A stretch of 64,000 nt of DNA from Blautia pseudococcoides (GTDB lineage Bacteria; Bacillota; Clostridia; Lachnospirales; Lachnospiraceae): NCBI RefSeq assembly GCF_001689125.2, contig NZ_CP015405.2, positions 1,517,001 through 1,581,000 on the forward strand, in the 5' to 3' direction. Below the pieces are notes generated by a model. The model searched no databases, had not been told where the DNA came from, and was given only the letters and a program-made list of their open reading frames with translations. The position numbers and the translations under genes were made by a program. Positions 18,718 to 26,879 of the stretch are shown one piece after another (position 1 is the stretch's first letter; every line of letters starts with the position of its first letter).

Positions 18718-20040
18718 CTAACATTTATTTTCTAAACAAGGAAAAAGTATCACTAACCGGAACTGCTTTTCATCTTCTTGAACAATAGATTTTCCACCCA
18801 TTTTCTGCATCATATTATTTATATTCTGTATTCCAATCCCAGTGCTTTCTGGCTTTTTTCCTGACCTCTGAATACTGTTTTTGACAGAAAAACCGACCAT
18901 ATGCTCTTCCTGAACGGAAGAAATCTCCACCGGTGCTAACGGATCGGCATACTTCACAATATTAGAAGTCACATTGTCGAAAATCCGCATCACATAATCG
19001 GTTGAAATCTGTACAACACTATCCACCCAGTCGACATGAAATACAACCTGAAAACCTTTCTGCCCAAGAAAGCTGCAGGTCTCTGAAAACAAATCGTAAA
19101 ACAAAACTTCATACTGCTCCGGTTTTTCCAGCTCTATCTCGCCCTCTCCTGCAATCAAGGAATATTCAAAAAGATGGTCTGTCAACTGCTTCATGCGATG
19201 AGCTTTCAGGTCAATCTTATCCAGATATTCTTGAAACTGTACCTCACTCTTATACTTCCCCTTCTTCAAGATTTCCGTATAAAGCATGATAGAGGTTACT
19301 GGAGTCCGCAGGTCATGGGACATCTCTGTGACAACCCGCTGGTTTTCCCGTACCATCTCGGCTTCCTGCTGTATCAGGCTGACAAAAGAAAGCCGCATGT
19401 TGTCCAGCCCTTCTGCCAGTTCAGATAATTCATCCTTTCCCTTTACCGTAATCTTATAATCTAAACTACCGCCCTCTAAAATTCCAATCTCATCGCTTAG
19501 TTTTCGAATATAATCCATTTTCCGACGAATGCCCATAAGGACAAACAGAAGAAACAGGACAAAAGAAAGTATTATCTCACCTAGCATAACATAATTATAA
19601 AACTGATAGATATATGCGCCTGTTATGATGACTTCCGCCGTACCATCTGAAAATTCTACCATATAGGAGCTCTCCCATGCATAGTTTTCAGCTGCAATCT
19701 CTTCTTCCCATATTTCCTGCCCCTGATATTCTGAATTGAATACCAGTATTTCATCTTTATACACTCGTATGAATAATAACTGCTGCTTTTTTACCCACGC
19801 ATTCAACTTACTGGTATCTCTGGTTGAGAGTTCTTGTTGCTCAACATATTTTTGAAGTTTTACTACATATCGTTGATTCTTCTTTTCAACGTAATTTGTC
19901 CCTTCCACATAACAATCAGTCAAGTATTGCCCTGCAATATCCAAAAAACCAAACATAGCCAACGCTGCAAATGCGGATACAATCAAAAGACGCAGTAACT
20001 GTGTATAAATGGAATTTCTTCTACTCGTTTCCCGCGCCAA
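18718..20040 (-). CDS. Sensor histidine kinase of the lipid-modification operon
   Basis: 440 aa. Two membrane helices (about 12-34 and 155-177) bracket a 120-residue external sensor. A HAMP domain follows (GSLDYKITVKGKDELSELAEGLDNM), then the H box MSHDLRTPVTS with the phospho-His, the N box NVTSNIVKYA and the G box STGIGIQNI. It is a VanS/PhoR-like HisKA-HATPase kinase. It overlaps the response regulator by 20 nt, so the two are coupled. It probably senses envelope stress such as cationic peptides or membrane damage; the ligand is not deducible. It is the last large gene of the operon. Confidence 0.85.
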   Translation of the reverse strand: MARETSRRNSIYTQLLRLLIVSAFAALAMFGFLDIAGQYLTDCYVEGTNYVEKKNQRYVVKLQKYVEQQELSTRDTSKLNAWVKKQQLLFIRVYKDEILVFNSEYQGQEIWEEEIAAENYAWESSYMVEFSDGTAEVIITGAYIYQFYNYVMLGEIILSFVLFLLFVLMGIRRKMDYIRKLSDEIGILEGGSLDYKITVKGKDELSELAEGLDNMRLSFVSLIQQEAEMVRENQRVVTEMSHDLRTPVTSIMLYTEILKKGKYKSEVQFQEYLDKIDLKAHRMKQLTDHLFEYSLIAGEGEIELEKPEQYEVLFYDLFSETCSFLGQKGFQVVFHVDWVDSVVQISTDYVMRIFDNVTSNIVKYADPLAPVEISSVQEEHMVGFSVKNSIQRSGKKPESTGIGIQNINNMMQKMGGKSIVQEDEKQFRLVILFPCLENKC

Positions 20041-20737
20041 ACTTATACCCCTTTCCCCATATGGTTTTGATGTACTTCGGATCTTTCGGATTTTTCTCTA
20101 TTTTTACCCGGAGTTTCCGGATATGCACCATGACTGTACTGTTACAGGAATAAAAATAGGGTTCTTCCCACACACTTTCATAGAGGTTCTGTGCAGAAAA
20201 TATCTTTCTCGGATGCTGCATCATTAACAAAAGTATGTGGTATTCAATATCAGACATTTCTTTTTCCATACCATCGACATACACCTCGTTAAAACTTTCA
20301 TGTATTTTAATACCGCCATTTTCCAAGTATGACTCTTCTTTACCCGCTTCCGGCATATTTCTTCCCATATAGATGTTGTACCGACGCAGCAATGCTTTTA
20401 CCCTTCCCAGAAGTTCCGCATATGAAAAAGGCTTCGGCAGATAATCATCGCCCCCCGCCATCAATCCTATTAATTTATCTGACTCCTGTGCTTTTGCAGT
20501 AAGAAAAAGTACAGGAACATTAGAAACCTTCCTGATTTCTTCACAGGTCCGCAGTCCTGACAACCCAGGCATCATTACATCAAGAATAACCAAATCCGTA
20601 TTTTCATCTAAAAGTTCCAGCCCCTGTCTGCCATTCTCCGCTTCTACAACGTTGTAATTTTCGCTTTCTAATAAAATACGGACACCTTCCCGAATATCCG
20701 CATCATCTTCCACTAGCAATACACGTTCTTTACTCAT
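20021..20737 (-). CDS. OmpR/PhoB-family response regulator
   Basis: 238 aa. Receiver with acidic pair (VLLVEDDADIRE), phosphoacceptor Asp in LVILDVMMPGLSG, Thr in LFLTAK and Lys in YLPKPFSYAELLGRV. The C-terminal winged helix ends FIRKL-like VMVHIRKLRVKIEK and GKGYKFG. All catalytic residues are present. It lies 22 bp after the phosphatidylserine decarboxylase gene, in the same transcript. Tandem TCTWAA repeats upstream of the operon and of the GNAT gene are good candidate targets, which would make the system self-regulating. Confidence 0.9.
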   Translation of the reverse strand: MSKERVLLVEDDADIREGVRILLESENYNVVEAENGRQGLELLDENTDLVILDVMMPGLSGLRTCEEIRKVSNVPVLFLTAKAQESDKLIGLMAGGDDYLPKPFSYAELLGRVKALLRRYNIYMGRNMPEAGKEESYLENGGIKIHESFNEVYVDGMEKEMSDIEYHILLLMMQHPRKIFSAQNLYESVWEEPYFYSCNSTVMVHIRKLRVKIEKNPKDPKYIKTIWGKGYKFGAGNE

Positions 20738-20759
20738 ATACTATACTTCCCCTTTCTTT

Positions 20760-21575
20760 TTAAGTGTTGCCTATCTGTTCTCCCAGAAGAACTTCCGTTT
20801 CCTCATCGCGCTGGGAACGTTCCTGTATTTCATTTTTTATTTTTATGCGGTTTTTTTCTAAAAGTATAATGATGGTTGAACCGCCAAACTCAAAATACCC
20901 TTTTTCCTGTCCCTGCAGCACTTTAGGGCTACAGGGATAATTTTGAATCCTTCCTACTAAAAGTGCTCCGATTTCCATCTGGACTATATGTCCTAAAAAG
21001 TCAGATTCTATTTTCATGTATTCTCGGCAGTTTTCTATAAAAACCGGTAGCGAAGTGTATGCCACTGGGCGTACACAATGTAGTTTCCCTTCTACTTTCC
21101 GGTATTCTCGCTGAATACCTTCACAGACATAGCAATACCTATGGTAATTCTTTGGCGTTAACCGAAAAATCAAACACCAACCTTCGGAAAAATGTTTCGC
21201 CAGTTCTCTGTTCTCCAATAGTTGTTCTAAATGATACTCAATGTGCTTGATTCGATAAGTGCTGTTTTTGTCAATTGGATATACGGTCAGATACCCATCA
21301 CAGGGACTTATTAGATGCCCCGGTGTGATATCAATCCGTGTTGCACGCCGTCTTCTTGTAAAAAAATCATTAAATGAAGTATACTTCTCCTCTTCATACT
21401 CTTTTAGATTAATACCATTCTTCCTTACAAAGAGCGGTACAAGTCCTTTGGAAAATTTGGAATTAAGTATTATCCCTATTATTCTTGATATCTGCGGCTT
21501 TACAAGTATTTTCAAAATACACCGTCCGGGGATGGTATGATATAAAAATCGGATAAACAGTGTATCTTTCTTCAT
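20760..21575 (-). CDS. psd: Phosphatidylserine decarboxylase proenzyme
   Basis: 271 aa, the PSD-B type. Features: NDFFTRR near residue 60-70, the SPCDG motif, the HRYCYVCEG segment that replaces the common HRYHAPVSG, and FGGSTIII near the C-terminus, where cleavage before the Ser would create the pyruvoyl cofactor. It turns phosphatidylserine into phosphatidylethanolamine at the membrane. Its ATG overlaps the PssA stop by 4 nt, so substrate maker and user are coupled. Most Firmicutes with a single phosphatidylethanolamine pathway carry these two genes elsewhere; here they sit inside a surface-modification operon. Confidence 0.85.
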   Translation of the reverse strand: MKKDTLFIRFLYHTIPGRCILKILVKPQISRIIGIILNSKFSKGLVPLFVRKNGINLKEYEEEKYTSFNDFFTRRRRATRIDITPGHLISPCDGYLTVYPIDKNSTYRIKHIEYHLEQLLENRELAKHFSEGWCLIFRLTPKNYHRYCYVCEGIQREYRKVEGKLHCVRPVAYTSLPVFIENCREYMKIESDFLGHIVQMEIGALLVGRIQNYPCSPKVLQGQEKGYFEFGGSTIIILLEKNRIKIKNEIQERSQRDEETEVLLGEQIGNT

Positions 21576-22222
21576 ACTTCTAATCCCAAGCCCAATAACA
21601 GGATAACAAATTCTACCACTCCCGTAAATATAATACCAATTTTTCCTGCCAGATACGGTTTCTTTATTTTAAAAGGCAGTACAAATGCCACAGCCATCAT
21701 GACAAGAGCTGTCTGCAAAGTTCCTCCATAAGCCAATTTATTTTCTATCATATAGCAGACAGGCACAACCAATGCTACTGCAGTAACCGGGAGTCCCAGA
21801 TACCACGCCCGTCTTCCGCTTTCCTTTTCCTGCCTTTCTACTTCCATAACATTAAAATATGCCAAACGAATCAGCGCACATAACACATACAAAGCCGCTG
21901 TCAAAAAAGAAAGATATGTTTTGCCACTGATACTGTATAAAAGCAAAGCTGGGAGAATGCCGAAGCATATTAGATCGCTTAAAGAATCAATCTGAATCCC
22001 AAACTGTTTTTCCCTTGCATCCCTTTGTTTTGTCGCCGCAACTGTTCCATCAAACATATCACAGATTCCGGAAATCATCAGGCAGATAACTGCCTGCCGG
22101 TATTTGCCTTCAGTCACAAGCACAATTCCTGTAAACCCCATAAGCATGCCCAAATAAGTCAGAACGACCGTATAGTTATAGTATCCACATAGTTTTTTTC
22201 TTTCTTCCATCTCTCTTCTCAA
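21572..22222 (-). CDS. pssA: CDP-diacylglycerol-serine O-phosphatidyltransferase
   Basis: 216 aa, six or seven membrane helices. The CDP-alcohol phosphotransferase signature DxxDGxxAxxxxxxxxxGxxxDxxxD is visible in CDMFDGTVAATKQRDAREKQ followed by FGIQIDSLSD. It joins CDP-diacylglycerol and serine to make phosphatidylserine for the next gene. An internal start at 22210 (MEERKKLCG) is equally possible. Part of the minus-strand operon, 90 bp after the VTT-domain gene. Confidence 0.85.
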   Translation of the reverse strand: MRREMEERKKLCGYYNYTVVLTYLGMLMGFTGIVLVTEGKYRQAVICLMISGICDMFDGTVAATKQRDAREKQFGIQIDSLSDLICFGILPALLLYSISGKTYLSFLTAALYVLCALIRLAYFNVMEVERQEKESGRRAWYLGLPVTAVALVVPVCYMIENKLAYGGTLQTALVMMAVAFVLPFKIKKPYLAGKIGIIFTGVVEFVILLLGLGLEV

Positions 22223-22311
22223 TCTTTCCCTGCGTTTTGCAATGACAGCTCCCTTTCGCGAAATGGAGTGCCCATACTTATCCGCAGAATTCTCCTTTTA
22301 TTATATTAGTC

Positions 22312-22902
22312 CTATCTACCAAGTGAATTAGAAAATATCAAGCTATATACAAAAATACACCAGGGTTTTCCCAAAACAATAATTGTTACAAATTTGCGGA
22401 CACTCATATTTGTAACTCCGGTAAAATAGCAAAAATAATCATCCGGAAACAGTGGCAGCACCATACCAAGAAACAGAATCCCGGTATAGGACTTACTTTT
22501 AGCTGCCCAATCCGCCCACTTTTCATACCTCTTTCCCGGAAACATTCTGCTGACCAATCCTTGCCCATACCTTCTCGCCAGTAAAAATGCGATAATGGAT
22601 CCTACCGAAATTCCAATATAATTGCACCAAAAGCCACCCATGCATCCAAACATGACAGCTCCGACAACGCATCCTAAGAATCCTGGCAGTATCGGCAGCA
22701 CTACCTGCGCTGCCTGAATGGCTGTCAGAATGACCGGGGCCATCAGACCAAATCCCGCGATGTACTTTTGCAGAGTATCAACAGAGTCGAACTTTCCATC
22801 CAAATATGCTTTAAACAGCAACACGCAAAAGGCCAGACATACAAGCAGAAATATCGCTGTTATCCACTTTTTCCAGTTTTCTGTTTGTTTTATTCTTATC
22901 AT
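22312..22902 (-). CDS. VTT/DedA-family (TVP38/TMEM64) membrane protein
   Basis: 196 aa with about five membrane segments and the VTT-domain core: LPILPGFLGCVVGAVMFG, then ISVGSIIAFLLARRYG and FLGMVLPLFPDDYFCYFTG. Members of the DedA superfamily have been linked to moving lipids such as undecaprenyl phosphate or phosphatidylethanolamine across the bilayer. Next to pssA and psd, a role in moving phosphatidylethanolamine or a carrier lipid is a reasonable inference. Its first 92 nt overlap the end of the SGNH gene, an unusually long overlap, although a GGTGATGAG ribosome site precedes this start. Confidence 0.75.
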   Translation of the reverse strand: MIRIKQTENWKKWITAIFLLVCLAFCVLLFKAYLDGKFDSVDTLQKYIAGFGLMAPVILTAIQAAQVVLPILPGFLGCVVGAVMFGCMGGFWCNYIGISVGSIIAFLLARRYGQGLVSRMFPGKRYEKWADWAAKSKSYTGILFLGMVLPLFPDDYFCYFTGVTNMSVRKFVTIIVLGKPWCIFVYSLIFSNSLGR

Positions 22903-23887
22903 CTCTCATCACCATCAACGATTTTTCTAATTTCCTCGTATAATCTTCTGCTTCTTTCATCCATGCAGTGTAGTCACTTTCCCCCCTATGGTCAGGGAGT
23001 ACATACTTCTTGGTCAAAAATCCCCCCAGATATTGTGTAACCTTCCTGGCACCCGACAGATTCAGATGATCACCTTTATCCAAACTGTCAGTATTCCAAT
23101 CAATCCCAACTTCTTTCAGTTTCATATTCATATCCAGGTATTCCAGATTGTGCTCCTTTGCATATGCATCAATGCTATTGTGCCTTCGATAATTATAATT
23201 TAATGGAGATGGCGTTCCTAAAAGAAGCAACTTAGCTCCATTTTGCTTGCAAAGATTTATGATATCCCCCATATAATTTTTTACCATAGACGGCATTTCC
23301 TCTTTCTGCTCGGTTTCCAGCATATAATCTCCCTTTTCATATGGCTGTACACCACACCTTAACGCAAATCCTTTGAAATTTTCTTCTGGATACTCTTTAT
23401 CCATTACAAAAGATTTCCAAATATCATGCCCACGGAAAATCGGGATATAGTTGTTTGCCCATTCTTCCAGTGTTTCTTTTAGATTAATCAAATCCTGTCC
23501 CCCTCTTCCCCTGAACATAGTGTTTGTTTCCAATATAACCAATTTGGGTGACTGTGCAGTAAATACATTTTCAAGCATATGAAATGTTTCCTGTATCTTT
23601 TGTCCTGATTGGCCGCAAACATAAGCAGTAATCCCATGATTCTTCCATAAATCCATTGGCGAGACTGATGAATAACTCAGACTATCACCCACAACGATCA
23701 CATCTATGCTGTTTTCCGGCTCCCTTAAAATCCGAAAGGTACTTTTATTCCTGCTCTGAACCAGATTATCATTTTCTATACAAGCCAGCTCTATTTTTTC
23801 TGATACTCCTACTAAAATTACAATCAGAACCGAAAAAAATACAATTAGTGTTCCTGCTCTGTTTCGTATACTTTTAAAATCCCGCAT
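22811..23887 (-). CDS. SGNH-hydrolase / DltD-like membrane-anchored protein
   Basis: 358 aa. One N-terminal membrane anchor (about 13-30), then an extracellular SGNH-type domain: VVGDSLSYSSV holds the catalytic Ser, GQSGQK and LLLGTPSPLNYNY the oxyanion-hole blocks, and KGDHLNLSG the Asp-x-His pair. DltD and AlgX/AlgJ proteins use this fold to pass an acyl group from an MBOAT partner to a surface polymer, and the MBOAT gene lies directly upstream with a 14-nt overlap. The C-terminal 30 residues overlap the VTT gene and look less conserved. Confidence 0.75.
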   Translation of the reverse strand: MRDFKSIRNRAGTLIVFFSVLIVILVGVSEKIELACIENDNLVQSRNKSTFRILREPENSIDVIVVGDSLSYSSVSPMDLWKNHGITAYVCGQSGQKIQETFHMLENVFTAQSPKLVILETNTMFRGRGGQDLINLKETLEEWANNYIPIFRGHDIWKSFVMDKEYPEENFKGFALRCGVQPYEKGDYMLETEQKEEMPSMVKNYMGDIINLCKQNGAKLLLLGTPSPLNYNYRRHNSIDAYAKEHNLEYLDMNMKLKEVGIDWNTDSLDKGDHLNLSGARKVTQYLGGFLTKKYVLPDHRGESDYTAWMKEAEDYTRKLEKSLMVMRDDKNKTNRKLEKVDNSDISACMSGLLRVAV

Positions 23888-25463
23888 AAATCATGTCCAC
23901 CTGCTGATAACCGCTTCCGTAGGCTCCAAAGATTACCACCGCCAGAATGAGTCCATAATAGACCGCCCATCTGAACGGAAGACACAATTTCCCGATTCCT
24001 TCTTCACCCAGCAGACCCCTTTCTTTTATCATTCCGACCACGGCCACCACCATACACCCAGCTATAATGGCATAATAGTCTGCCTGGTCCAATCCAAAGG
24101 TAAGCAGCGTCCCATCCCATAATTTCTGCAACTCGAAATTCCGAAACATACTTCTAAACATCCGAAATCCGGCAGCCAGACCATTTGCCCGGAAAAACAG
24201 TTCTCCAACAAATATAATAAGCCAAGTTTTTAAAACCTGTGGAACCCTATAATAAAACGCATGCTCATTCAAATGGGCATACTTTATGATTCTATCTCTG
24301 ATTGGCTCAAGAGCGACTCCGGTCAGAAGAATCACAAAATAATACATCCCATAGAAAATATAACTCCACCTTGGGCCATGCCACAGACCGTTAAACAGCC
24401 ACACTGGAAATAGGCAAAACGCAGAGACACCAAGCTTTGTGATGTACTTTCCCAAATGTTTTTTCCCGAATTTATTCCATTTTTTTACTGCTGCAGATAC
24501 CGATACCGGATAAAAAATATAGGTTTTAAACCATACGCCCAGCGTGATATGCCACCGTCTCCAGAATTCTGCTGCATTTTTTGAGGCAAAGGGCTGACAG
24601 AAATTTTCAGGCAAAGTCACACCGAACATTCTGCCACTCCCTATGATGATATCCATACACCCCGAAAATTCCATATAGAGCTGGATGGTATAGGCCACAG
24701 CCGCAACTGCAATTATCACTCCATGATAATTCTCATAATGCTCAAAAACAGCCTGTACCAACACATAGAGACGGTCTGCAATGACCATTTTTTTGAATAA
24801 TCCCCACAGAATCCTGACACAGCCTTTAGATATATTTTCTCCTCTTAGGGAAGTCCCTGCCCAAAGTGTATCTGTGGTCTGGGAATACAGACTGATCGGT
24901 CCTTCCATAATCTGTGGAAAAAATCCAAGGAACAATGCCACCTTTCCCGGATGCTGTTGTCCGTCGATTTTTTCCCAATAGACATCTATTATATAGCCAA
25001 TAGCCTGTAAGGTGTAAAAGGAGATTCCAATGGGAAGCACCAGTATTTTAGCATCTAATAAAAGTTGGCTCCCTATTCCCTGCAACAGAATATTCGCATT
25101 CTGTATGAAAAAATTATAGTATTTTAGATATGCAAGTGCAGATATCAGTATAAAAATTCCACCAGCCAGTATTTGTTTCTCTTTTTTCTTATATCGTTTC
25201 TTAATGGCATTGCTTTCTTCTCTGTGCAATCCTGATGTATTCATCTTACACTGAAGTTTTACTGAAGAGATCCACACGCCTATGTAATGGGTTACCAGTG
25301 TCGTCCCCACTAGATACAAAACCAATTTGCCGCTGACCGTCCAGAAAAACGTATAGCCACATAACACTAATGTCATCCATCGGAACTTTTTCGGCGTCAA
25401 CTGATAGGCAAGAAGTGCTGCCGGCAAAAACAGGAATAAATATATGGACGTATGATAAGCCAT
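23874..25463 (-). CDS. MBOAT O-acyltransferase (DltB/AlgI-like)
   Basis: 529 aa with about 11 membrane helices. Conserved MBOAT signatures are FFPQIMEGPIS, FWRRWHITLGVWFKTYIFYPV and NGLWHGPRWSYIFYG, the last with the invariant catalytic His. DltB takes an aminoacyl group from a carrier protein in the cytoplasm and moves it through the membrane to the outer face. The protein is longer than standard DltB (about 400 aa) and nearer AlgI size. It starts 1 nt after the carrier-protein gene, so the pair very probably works together. Confidence 0.85.
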   Translation of the reverse strand: MAYHTSIYLFLFLPAALLAYQLTPKKFRWMTLVLCGYTFFWTVSGKLVLYLVGTTLVTHYIGVWISSVKLQCKMNTSGLHREESNAIKKRYKKKEKQILAGGIFILISALAYLKYYNFFIQNANILLQGIGSQLLLDAKILVLPIGISFYTLQAIGYIIDVYWEKIDGQQHPGKVALFLGFFPQIMEGPISLYSQTTDTLWAGTSLRGENISKGCVRILWGLFKKMVIADRLYVLVQAVFEHYENYHGVIIAVAAVAYTIQLYMEFSGCMDIIIGSGRMFGVTLPENFCQPFASKNAAEFWRRWHITLGVWFKTYIFYPVSVSAAVKKWNKFGKKHLGKYITKLGVSAFCLFPVWLFNGLWHGPRWSYIFYGMYYFVILLTGVALEPIRDRIIKYAHLNEHAFYYRVPQVLKTWLIIFVGELFFRANGLAAGFRMFRSMFRNFELQKLWDGTLLTFGLDQADYYAIIAGCMVVAVVGMIKERGLLGEEGIGKLCLPFRWAVYYGLILAVVIFGAYGSGYQQVDMIYAGF

Positions 25464-25464
25464 A

Positions 25465-25692
25465 TCAGTTCTCCTTTAACCTCTGCACCATTTTCCATAT
25501 AGCATCCACAGAGTTCAGATTCTCAGGAACAATTTCCACCGCCTCTATTTCAATAGCAAATACTTCTTCAAGCTCCGAGATAAGAGTAATTACTCCGAAA
25601 GAATCCAACAGCCTGTCGTCAATCAATGAATTTTCCTTCTTCCAATCAATACTTTCATCAATTTCCATTAAAATATTCATCAATGCTTCCAT
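25465..25692 (-). CDS. Acyl/aminoacyl carrier protein (DltC-like)
   Basis: 75 aa, four-helix carrier protein. The phosphopantetheine Ser is in LLDSFGVITL; the acidic surface before and after it (ISELEEVFAIEIE) is typical. DltC has the comparable DSMGTV. It should carry the amino acid activated by the adenylating enzyme as a thioester. The start lies inside the end of the decarboxylase gene (35-nt overlap), and the MBOAT gene follows immediately. Confidence 0.85.
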   Translation of the reverse strand: MEALMNILMEIDESIDWKKENSLIDDRLLDSFGVITLISELEEVFAIEIEAVEIVPENLNSVDAIWKMVQRLKEN

Positions 25693-26875
25693 CGTCTATC
25701 TCATCCTCCATATTCCATTTATATGTCTCCAGTTTTTTCCTTGCCAGCTTCCATCCCATTTCTTTACTGTAAAACGCAGCCTGTGGTAATTCATGACTTA
25801 AGAACATCGCCATTCCCTCCGTTATGGCATAAGCTCCCACACGTTCAAAAATCAGTACATTTCCAACCCTCAAATTTTTAATTGCCACATTCTGCACCAA
25901 TATATCATTAACCGTACAGAGAGATCCACAGACGGTATATGTTTTTTCTATACCAAACTCGTGCTCTGGGCTTACCTGAAGCTTCGGACAATACATACCT
26001 CTAATCTGTCCATCATAATGAATTTGATGAATCCCACCATCTACGATGCAGTAATTCCTGTCGTTGTTCAGCTTAATATCCTTTACGCTAGTCAGATAGT
26101 ACCCACATCTTGCTGAAAGTGCACGTCCCATCTCCAGCATAACACTTCCTTTCCATTGCATTGCCGGAATTTGTTCGGCAATCATATGGATGTTTTCCTC
26201 CATCATATCCTGCTGTCCATCAAAATACGAAACAGGAATTCCAGGGCCATACTCCAATTCTTCTATTTGAAATCCGGATGTTTTTTCCAATTCCCTTAAA
26301 AAATTATCCAGATATGCTAACTCCTTTTTTATCTTTTCCATTGATTTTTTCTGTGTTCCGGAAAAGTAATGGATTCCCTGAATTTTCAAAAATGGACACA
26401 TCTCCCTCATAGATACTATATTTTGAATAATTTCTGCATCCATGCCAAACTGATTTCCGCTGCTCAGTCTGAGATATACATGAATTACTTCATTATTAGC
26501 ATCGCACCACTCTGCAAAGGCATGGAACTGATTCAGGGATTCAATGGTATAGGTACATGCTCCCCTGTAATATCTCAGAATTGAATAAATATCCTCTTTT
26601 TCCTTCAACACACCTGATATCAGTATTTTTTCAGGCTCGATTTCAAGTTTCCTACAAATTTCAAATTCTCCCATTGAGCAGACTTCGATCCGGTCTATGA
26701 GGGCTGCCATCTGCCTTGTCAAAAATGGATTGGCTTTCATAGCAAAACAAAGCCCTGCCTTCCCTGCCAGTTCATTCCGAATGAGCAATACCGTGTCTCT
26801 CATTTCGTCCATATTGAATACATAGAGAGGTGTACCATATCTCACAATTCCATATTCCAAATATTCCATTTCCAT
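25658..26875 (-). CDS. Fold-type III PLP amino-acid decarboxylase (LysA/BtrK-like)
   Basis: 405 aa, alanine-racemase-fold decarboxylase. PLP Lys47 in FAMKANP; NQFGM (141-145); His169 in IHYFSGTQ; the glycine loop YGPGIPV (209-215); EMGR (248-251) for phosphate contact; the catalytic Cys320 in CGSLCTVNDI with Asp324; C-terminal GAYAITEGMAMF. The closest families are diaminopimelate decarboxylase and BtrK, which decarboxylates glutamate bound to a carrier protein in butirosin synthesis. Here it stands between an adenylating enzyme and a carrier protein, so a carrier-bound substrate is possible. It is not part of normal dlt operons. No lysine-pathway neighbours are present. Confidence 0.8.
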   Translation of the reverse strand: MEMEYLEYGIVRYGTPLYVFNMDEMRDTVLLIRNELAGKAGLCFAMKANPFLTRQMAALIDRIEVCSMGEFEICRKLEIEPEKILISGVLKEKEDIYSILRYYRGACTYTIESLNQFHAFAEWCDANNEVIHVYLRLSSGNQFGMDAEIIQNIVSMREMCPFLKIQGIHYFSGTQKKSMEKIKKELAYLDNFLRELEKTSGFQIEELEYGPGIPVSYFDGQQDMMEENIHMIAEQIPAMQWKGSVMLEMGRALSARCGYYLTSVKDIKLNNDRNYCIVDGGIHQIHYDGQIRGMYCPKLQVSPEHEFGIEKTYTVCGSLCTVNDILVQNVAIKNLRVGNVLIFERVGAYAITEGMAMFLSHELPQAAFYSKEMGWKLARKKLETYKWNMEDEIDDGSIDEYFNGN

Positions 26876-26879
26876 TTCA

